From contig JAQSVY010000118.1 of the NCBI GenBank assembly GCA_029266935.1, forward strand, positions 1 to 11,724: a stretch of 11,724 nucleotides of DNA, given 5' to 3'. Within the stretch, counting starts at the first letter, position 1; each line of letters begins with the position of its first letter. The notes under the pieces were generated by a model that saw only the letters and a program-made list of their open reading frames with translations, made no database searches and was not told the origin of the DNA. Position numbers and translations under genes: made by a program. Positions 7,420-11,724 of the stretch are shown here, piece after piece. This stretch comes from Burkholderiales bacterium (GTDB lineage Bacteria > Pseudomonadota > Gammaproteobacteria > Burkholderiales > SG8-39).

Positions 7420-7425
7420 TAGAAT
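7420..7425 (+). promoter_or_regulatory. Candidate -10 box of glnS, near-leaderless start
   Basis: TAGAAT, one mismatch from TATAAT, ends 10 nt before the glnS ATG at 7436, so the transcript would carry a 5' leader of only about 4 nt. No Shine-Dalgarno lies before the ATG and no clear -35 is visible. It lies in the 79-bp gap after the hydrolase gene. Confidence 0.45.
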
Positions 7426-7435
7426 CGCGGGCTCG

Positions 7436-9061
7436 ATGAGCAAGTCCCCCTCATACAGCAACTTCATCCGCCAGGTCATCGAAGCAGATCTGGCATCCGG
7501 AAAGTGGAAGAAGATCGCGACCCGCTTCCCGCCGGAGCCGAACGGGTACCTGCACTTCGGCCACGCCAAGTCGATCTGCCTCAACTTCGGCCTGCCCGCC
7601 GAGTACGGCGGGCACTGCAACCTGCGCTTCGACGACACCAATCCGGAGAAGGAGGAGCAGGAGTACGTCGATGCCATCATTGCGGCGGTGAAGTGGCTGG
7701 GCTTCGAGTTCGGAAGCCCGCTGTTCGCGAGCGACTATTTCGACTTCATGTACCGGGCGGCCGAATACCTGATCGAGTCCGGACACGCCTACGTCGACTC
7801 GCAGAGCGCCGAGGAGATGCGCGCGAACCGCGGCACGCTCACCGAGCATGGCATCGACAGCCCTTACAGAAGCAGAACCTCAAATGAGAGCCTTAAGCTT
7901 TTCCGTGAGATGCGCGACGGCAAGCACGCGGACGGCGCGCACGTGCTGCGCGCGAAGATCGACATGCGCTCGCCGAACATGAACCTGCGCGACCCGGTGC
8001 TCTACCGCATCAAGCACGCCGAGCACCACCGCACCGGCGGCAAGTGGAGCATCTATCCGATGTACACCTACGCGCACCCGATCGAGGATGCGGTGGAGCG
8101 CATTTCGCACTCGCTGTGCACGCTCGAGTTCGAGGACCAGCGGCCGTTCTACGAGTGGCTGCTCGATCGCCTCGCCGAGGGCGGGCTGCTCGAGCGCCCG
8201 CTCCCGCAGCAGATCGAGTTCGCCAGGTTGAATCTCACCTACGTCGTCCTTTCGAAACGACGATTGATCGAGCTTGTCGAGGACAAGCACGTGGACGGCT
8301 GGGATGACCCGCGCATGCCCACGCTGGCCGGCGCCCGCCGGCGCGGCTACACGCCCGAGGGTTTCCGCCTTTTCGCCGAGCGCATCGGCGTTTCGAAGGC
8401 GAACCAGCGCATCGAGTTCTCCGTCCTCGAGGATTGCATGCGCGAGCACCTGAACGAGGTGGCGCCGCGGCGCATGGCGGTGCTCGATCCGCTCAAACTG
8501 GTGATCGACAACTATCCCGCAGGCAAGGAAGAGTTGGTGGACGTGCCTAACCATCCGCAGAAGCCCGACTGGGGGAAGCGCCAGGTTCCCTTTTCAAAGG
8601 AATTGTGGATAGAGCAGGAGGACTACAAGGATACGCCGCCGAAGGGCTATTTCCGCCTCTTCCCCGGCAACCAGGTGCGGCTGCGCTACGGCTACGTAGT
8701 GAAGTGCCTCGGCATGGACAACGGCGTGGTGCGCTGCACCTACGAGCCCGACTCGCGCTCAGGCTCGCCCGGCGCCGACAAATTCAAGGTGAAGGGAAAT
8801 ATCCACTGGGTGAGCGCACCACAGGCGCATGCCGCCGAAGCGCGTCTCTACGACCGCCTCTTCAAGGTGCCGGATCCGGACGGCGTCCAGGATCTGAATC
8901 CCGCTTCCGTGCGGGTGGTAGCCGCGCAGTTGGAGCCGTCGCTCGCCGATGCTGAAGCCGAACAGCGGTTCCAGTTCGAGCGCCATGGCTACTTCGTCGC
9001 GGACCTCGCTCACAAGACCTTCAACCGGACCGTGTCTCTGCGTGATTCCTGGAGCAAGTAG
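7436..9061 (+). CDS. glnS: Glutaminyl-tRNA synthetase, 541 aa
   Basis: This cytoplasmic class I aminoacyl-tRNA synthetase charges tRNA-Gln with glutamine using ATP. The length is close to E. coli GlnRS (about 554 aa). The HIGH motif is HFGH at 40-43 in FPPEPNGYLHFGHAK, and the KMSKS loop is represented by VLSKR at 271-275 (KMSK methionine replaced by leucine). Other GlnRS-typical blocks are NLRFDDTNPEKE (62-73), IYPMYTYAHPIED (206-218) and DGWDDPRMPTLAG (287-299). The anticodon-binding beta-barrels lie in the C-terminal part (KVKGNIHWVSA, RFQFERHGYF, FNRTVSLRDSW), which together separate it from GluRS. I chose ATG 7436 because it begins the aligned sequence (MSKSPSYSNFIRQVIEADL); the extension to 7379 has no family support. 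A short stretch at residues 143-157 uses low-GC codons unlike the rest. The last 20 nt are overlapped by the cinA-like gene. Confidence 0.95.
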   Translation: MSKSPSYSNFIRQVIEADLASGKWKKIATRFPPEPNGYLHFGHAKSICLNFGLPAEYGGHCNLRFDDTNPEKEEQEYVDAIIAAVKWLGFEFGSPLFASDYFDFMYRAAEYLIESGHAYVDSQSAEEMRANRGTLTEHGIDSPYRSRTSNESLKLFREMRDGKHADGAHVLRAKIDMRSPNMNLRDPVLYRIKHAEHHRTGGKWSIYPMYTYAHPIEDAVERISHSLCTLEFEDQRPFYEWLLDRLAEGGLLERPLPQQIEFARLNLTYVVLSKRRLIELVEDKHVDGWDDPRMPTLAGARRRGYTPEGFRLFAERIGVSKANQRIEFSVLEDCMREHLNEVAPRRMAVLDPLKLVIDNYPAGKEELVDVPNHPQKPDWGKRQVPFSKELWIEQEDYKDTPPKGYFRLFPGNQVRLRYGYVVKCLGMDNGVVRCTYEPDSRSGSPGADKFKVKGNIHWVSAPQAHAAEARLYDRLFKVPDPDGVQDLNPASVRVVAAQLEPSLADAEAEQRFQFERHGYFVADLAHKTFNRTVSLRDSWSK

Positions 9062-9536
9062 CGCGCCGGCGGCGGCGGTCGCGGCGCTGCTCAGGCAGCG
9101 CGGGCAGACGCTGGCGATCGCGGAATCCTCGGCGGGCGGGCTCATCAACGCCGCGCTCGTCGCCGTGCCCGGGGCATCTGCATATTACCTGGGCGGCGTC
9201 ATCATCTATACGCCGAAAGGGCGCGCCGGCCTGCTCGGGTTGACGCGCGAAGACATAGGAGAGGTCCGTTCGGCCACCGAGGCCTTCGCCCTCGTCCTCG
9301 CGCGACGCGTGCGCGCGAATCTCGGTGCGACCTGGGGGCTGGGAGAAACCGGGGCGAGCGGGCCCACCGGGAACCGCTACGGCGACGCTCCCGGCCATGC
9401 CTGCATCGCCGTGGCCGGGCCGATGGAGGCCGCCATCACGATCGAGACGGGAAGCGCCGGGCGCGAAGCGAACATGTGGACCTTCGCGGCACGGGCGCTC
9501 GTGCTACTGGAGGATTGCCTGAGGAACGCGCCCTAG
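9042..9536 (+). CDS. CinA C-terminal-domain protein, putative nicotinamide-nucleotide amidase, 164 aa
   Basis: This is a stand-alone CinA-C (PncC-type) domain, without the N-terminal MocF-like domain of full-length CinA. PncC enzymes deamidate nicotinamide mononucleotide for pyridine nucleotide recycling. The nucleotide-binding/active-site block reads AIAESSAGGLI (26-36) where most members have AESCTGG. The second block is GETGASGPTGNRYGD (101-115) rather than the common VTGIAGPGGGT, so this is a divergent subfamily. I chose the GTG at 9042 as start: it gives about ten residues before the domain, and is the last available start before the AES motif. It overlaps the glnS end by 20 nt with no clear Shine-Dalgarno. 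The alternative ATG 8949 would add residues with no family resemblance. Co-transcription with glnS is likely. The stop shares CTAG with the convergent amidohydrolase. Domain assignment is firm; activity is less certain given the altered motifs. Confidence 0.8.
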   Translation: MIPGASSAPAAAVAALLRQRGQTLAIAESSAGGLINAALVAVPGASAYYLGGVIIYTPKGRAGLLGLTREDIGEVRSATEAFALVLARRVRANLGATWGLGETGASGPTGNRYGDAPGHACIAVAGPMEAAITIETGSAGREANMWTFAARALVLLEDCLRNAP

Positions 9537-11167
9537 GGGGAGAACTCCCTCAGAACGACCCCTGGACCAGCCGGCAGCGCCTCGTAGTCCTTCCCGTTGA
9601 AGACCCGCACGCCGTTCACCCACACGCCGTGCACGCCGCGCGGGTGGCGGATCATGCGCCGGCCGCCGCCCGGCAGATCGCGCACGCGCTCGAGCGGCGA
9701 GACACCGACGCTCGCTGGATCGAAGAGCACGAGGTCAGAATGGTTTCCGGGCGCAATGGTGCCGCGCCCGGGAATGCGGTACTTGCGCGCCGGGTCGCTC
9801 GTCAGGCGGCGCACCGCCTCCTCCAGCGTGAAGGTACCGGTCTCGCGCACCCAGTGCGCGAGGAAGTGCAGGCCGTAGCCCGCGTCGCAGAAATAAATGA
9901 GGTGCGCCCCGGCGTCCGAGAGCGCGATCACGCCCGCCGGGTGCTTGAGCAGCGGCGCCACTGCCGCATCGTCGTTCTGGTAGAGCTTGGCGACGAGCTG
10001 CGTGTCGAGCGGCAGATCGAAGACGTAGTCGAGCGGATCCTTGCCCGCGCGCCGGGCGAGCTCGGTGACGGGCACGCCGTCCTGCTCGACCTGCGACCAA
10101 TCGCCGTAAAAGAGAATGCCTTGTGCCGGCTTGAGAAAGTTGTGCCTCAATCGCTCCCGAAAATCGGCGTCTCTGTAGATCGCGGTTCTTTCTTCCGGCT
10201 GTGCTGCCTTCACGCGGTCAAAGGCAGCGTGCGAATAGAGGATGTACGGATCGCGCAGGTTGAAGTCGAACGAAAGCGGCTGGCAGTTCGCGTGGATGTA
10301 GACCTCGCGCCCGCGCCCGATGGCGCCGGCACAGCGCTGGAAGAACTCCATCGCTCGTCCCGGCGCGGCACGGTTGTGCATGGTAAGCACCGTCACCATG
10401 AACGCCGGGCGGCCGGTGTCGGCGGCGATTGCCTCCAGATACTCCGGCGTGGCGCGCGAGCCCGAGGCGATGACGAAGATGCCCCTGCCGTGGCTCTTCA
10501 GCTCGCCCGTCAGCGCTTTCAGCTCGTCGTCGGACGAGATGGTCGACGGCATCGGCAGCCCGCCCCAGCCGCTGTGGTTGGGCGAGAAGGAGGAAGCAAA
10601 ACCTGCCGCGCCCGCTTTCAAAGCCTCGCGAAGCAGGACTTTCATCATCTCGAGTTCTGACGCAGTCGGTGTCTTGTTGACGGATGCCTTTTCGCCCATC
10701 GCGGCGATGCGCAGGCACGAGTGGCCTGCGAGCACGCCGACGTTGGCGTAAGGGCGGATGCGTTCGAGCGCAGCGAGGTAGTCGGCGAAGCTCTCGAATT
10801 CCCAGCGCGTGCCGGCGAGCAGCGCATCGAGGTCCATGCCCTCGACCACCGACAGGTTCTTCAGCATCGTCTCCCGGAGCCGCGGCGGGCACGGCGCGAT
10901 GCCGAAGCCGCAGTTGCCGAGGATCGCGGTGGTGACGCCGAGCGCTACCGACGGCGTGAGCCTGGGATCCCAAGTGACCTGCGCGTCGTAGTGCGTGTGC
11001 AAGTCGATGATCCCCGGCATCAGCGCCAGGCCGCCGGCGTCGATGACCTTCTTCGCCGAGCCCCCTGCCGGAACGATTCTTCCCTGGGAGACCGCAACAT
11101 CCTCGATCCGGCCCGGACGTCCGCTGCCATCGAATATCGTGGCGCCGCGGATCAGGAGGTCGAGCAC
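9533..11167 (-). CDS. D-aminoacylase-type amidohydrolase, 544 aa
   Basis: This metal-dependent hydrolase of the amidohydrolase superfamily belongs to the N-acyl-D-amino-acid deacylase branch (COG3653-like). The N-terminal beta-sandwich begins LLIRGATIFDGSG. The metal site HTH is at 57-59 (PGIIDLHTHYDAQ), and Cys86 in GNCGFG sits where D-aminoacylases carry a cysteine zinc ligand. The late aspartate is Asp418 in ALSDAGAHL. The C-terminal sandwich has GTIAPGNHSDLVLFDP (469-484) and VWVNGVRVF. Substrate is unknown; relatives cut N-acyl-D-amino acids, hydantoin-like or amide compounds. I chose the GTG at 11167 because family similarity starts there and a TATACT lies 6 nt upstream. The frame stays open to 11431, but that part crosses an intrinsic terminator and the tauD remnant, so a 632-aa product is not credible. 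It converges on the cinA-like gene, sharing CTAG at the stops. Confidence 0.9.
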   Translation of the reverse strand: MLDLLIRGATIFDGSGRPGRIEDVAVSQGRIVPAGGSAKKVIDAGGLALMPGIIDLHTHYDAQVTWDPRLTPSVALGVTTAILGNCGFGIAPCPPRLRETMLKNLSVVEGMDLDALLAGTRWEFESFADYLAALERIRPYANVGVLAGHSCLRIAAMGEKASVNKTPTASELEMMKVLLREALKAGAAGFASSFSPNHSGWGGLPMPSTISSDDELKALTGELKSHGRGIFVIASGSRATPEYLEAIAADTGRPAFMVTVLTMHNRAAPGRAMEFFQRCAGAIGRGREVYIHANCQPLSFDFNLRDPYILYSHAAFDRVKAAQPEERTAIYRDADFRERLRHNFLKPAQGILFYGDWSQVEQDGVPVTELARRAGKDPLDYVFDLPLDTQLVAKLYQNDDAAVAPLLKHPAGVIALSDAGAHLIYFCDAGYGLHFLAHWVRETGTFTLEEAVRRLTSDPARKYRIPGRGTIAPGNHSDLVLFDPASVGVSPLERVRDLPGGGRRMIRHPRGVHGVWVNGVRVFNGKDYEALPAGPGVVLREFSP

Positions 11168-11173
11168 GCGCTG

Positions 11174-11179
11174 AGTATA
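11174..11179 (-). promoter_or_regulatory. Candidate -10 box of the amidohydrolase gene, leaderless start
   Basis: Reading the minus strand, TATACT (11179-11174) is followed by CAGCGC and then the GTG at 11167. This is the same TATACT-N6-start geometry as the thioredoxin-fold gene, placing the expected transcription start on the GTG itself. No Shine-Dalgarno precedes the GTG. The region where a -35 would lie falls inside the terminator hairpin, and no good -35 is seen. Confidence 0.45.
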
Positions 11180-11206
11180 AAAAGAAAGCGGGCCTCGTGG
11201 CCCGCT
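11178..11206 (-). terminator. Intrinsic terminator downstream of the tauD-like remnant
   Basis: On the minus strand AGCGGGCC and GGCCCGCT form a perfect 8-bp GC-rich stem with a 4-nt ACGA loop (11206-11187), followed by TTCTTTTTATA. It would end transcripts coming from the tauD-like gene about 155 bp after that gene's stop. The U-tract merges into the -10 box of the amidohydrolase gene. Confidence 0.8.
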
Positions 11207-11361
11207 GCCGGCCTGGGCCGAAGTGCTGCCCGAGGCTTGGCCGCATGCCTGGCCGGACGACGACGGCACGGTAGAGGCGCTCTGGTCGATGCTCCGGGAC
11301 GCGTCGAAATCCGATGCGGCGCGAGCCGCCACCGGGACGAGCGTCGCTGCGCGGCGACGGA

Positions 11362-11724
11362 TCAGGCCGCGCGTTCGAGGATGGTGGTGCGCCGCATGTC
11401 GCGCGGCTTCGAACGGCGTGCCGCGGTGCATGGTGGCGAGGTTGTCCCAGGCGACGAGGTCGCCATGCCGCCACGCGTGCCGATAGACGAACTGGGGCTG
11501 GGTCGCATGCGCAGTGAGCTCGGCGAGAAGCGCGCTCCTCCGGCGTCACTTCCGAGAAGCCCGCCAGCGCGCGCGAATGCCACACCCACACCGAATGCTC
11601 GACGACGAGCGTGGCTATCTTCTCCTTGGTGCTTGCCGGTAGCGCATCGTATGCAGCGCGCATGTCGGCGAACTCGGTGGGCGCGCCGCCGGGCGGCACG
11701 CGGTGCGCGGCGAGCAGCGAATAG
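11362..11724 (-). pseudogene. TauD/TfdA-family 2-oxoglutarate dioxygenase, decayed 3' part (5' end outside window)
   Basis: This is the C-terminal part of a Fe(II)/2-oxoglutarate-dependent dioxygenase, in three frames. From the window edge the first frame reads YSLLAAHRVPPGG, then TEFADMRAAYDALP and on to TPEERA near 11529, matching the mid-region of the family. A second frame takes over at about 11533 with ALLAELTAHATQPQFVYRHA and WDNLATMHRGTPFEA; His in ATMHRG is the distal iron-ligand position of the family. A third frame begins at about 11403 with RDMRRTTILERAA and stops at TGA 11364-11362; its arginines are at the 2-oxoglutarate-binding position. At the first junction roughly 40 residues usual for the family are missing, so this looks like a deletion. 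The second junction lies in a CG-repeat and is a small indel. The HxD iron motif would lie outside the window. Substrate is unknown (taurine, other sulfonates or aryloxy acids are possible for the family). Confidence 0.8.

Noticed and set aside
6261..7439. 392-codon open frame on the plus strand over the alpha/beta hydrolase
   Set aside because: It overlaps the hydrolase in another frame, is dominated by Arg, Ala, His and Pro, and has no motif. The hydrolase frame carries the GHSTG elbow and a Tat signal.
9476..10660. 394-codon open frame on the plus strand opposite the amidohydrolase
   Set aside because: It is antisense to a gene with clear family motifs, is arginine-, alanine- and valine-rich without any domain I recognise, and begins inside the cinA-like gene. 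Such frames are expected in high-GC DNA.
11207..11361. Search for a small gene or RNA between the tauD remnant and the terminator
   Set aside because: Open frames here lack a ribosome binding site and recognisable motifs; it is best read as the 3' untranslated tail leading to the terminator.
9533..11431. Amidohydrolase read as a 632-aa protein from the ATG at 11431
   Set aside because: The first 88 residues cross the tauD remnant (MHRGTPFEAA belongs to it) and the intrinsic terminator. Amidohydrolase similarity and a -10 box point to the GTG at 11167.

Overview
The window is high-GC DNA, densely packed with bacterial genes. Codon use, Tat and Sec signal peptides and the gene families present (DUF4124, AttH-like lipocalin, RT0821/Lpp0805-type surface protein, GlnRS) point to a proteobacterium, most likely a betaproteobacterium. 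That placement is inference from gene content, not from a marker gene. I see no tRNA, rRNA, CRISPR array, insertion sequence, integrase or defence gene, and no gene-free stretch longer than 300 bases.

Layout. At the left edge is the C-terminal half of an EamA/DMT membrane transporter (+). Converging on it is a tightly coupled minus-strand operon: a ten-helix MacB/FtsX-type ABC permease, a Tat-exported AttH/CrtC-like lipocalin protein, and a small exported DUF4124 protein. Its genes are joined by GTGA and ATGA start/stop overlaps. No ABC ATPase gene is present. Divergent from the permease, only 21 bp away, is an exported protein with two thioredoxin folds (+), coupled to a cysteine-containing glycine-zipper surface protein whose reading frame is broken by a 19-bp tandem duplication. 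Next come a ferritin-like (rubrerythrin-type) protein (-) and a divergent Tat-exported alpha/beta hydrolase (+). These are followed by glnS (+), overlapped at its end by a CinA-C-domain gene (+). Converging on that pair is a long D-aminoacylase-type amidohydrolase (-). The right edge holds the decayed 3' part of a TauD/TfdA dioxygenase (-), followed by a clear intrinsic terminator.

How parts work together. The permease, lipocalin and DUF4124 genes look like one envelope module. The thioredoxin-fold protein may act on the disulfides of its co-transcribed cysteine-containing neighbour (inference). glnS is housekeeping, and cinA would act in pyridine nucleotide salvage.

No dramatic new system is evident. 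The most interesting signal is regulatory. Four genes lack a Shine-Dalgarno and have a good -10 hexamer placed so close to the start codon that the mRNA would be leaderless or nearly so. Two of these face each other with overlapping -10 boxes in a 21-bp gap. A third has its -10 box running directly out of the U-tract of an intrinsic terminator. Two genes show frame-destroying lesions: the glycine-zipper gene (one simple duplication) and the tauD-like gene (an apparent internal deletion plus a second shift).
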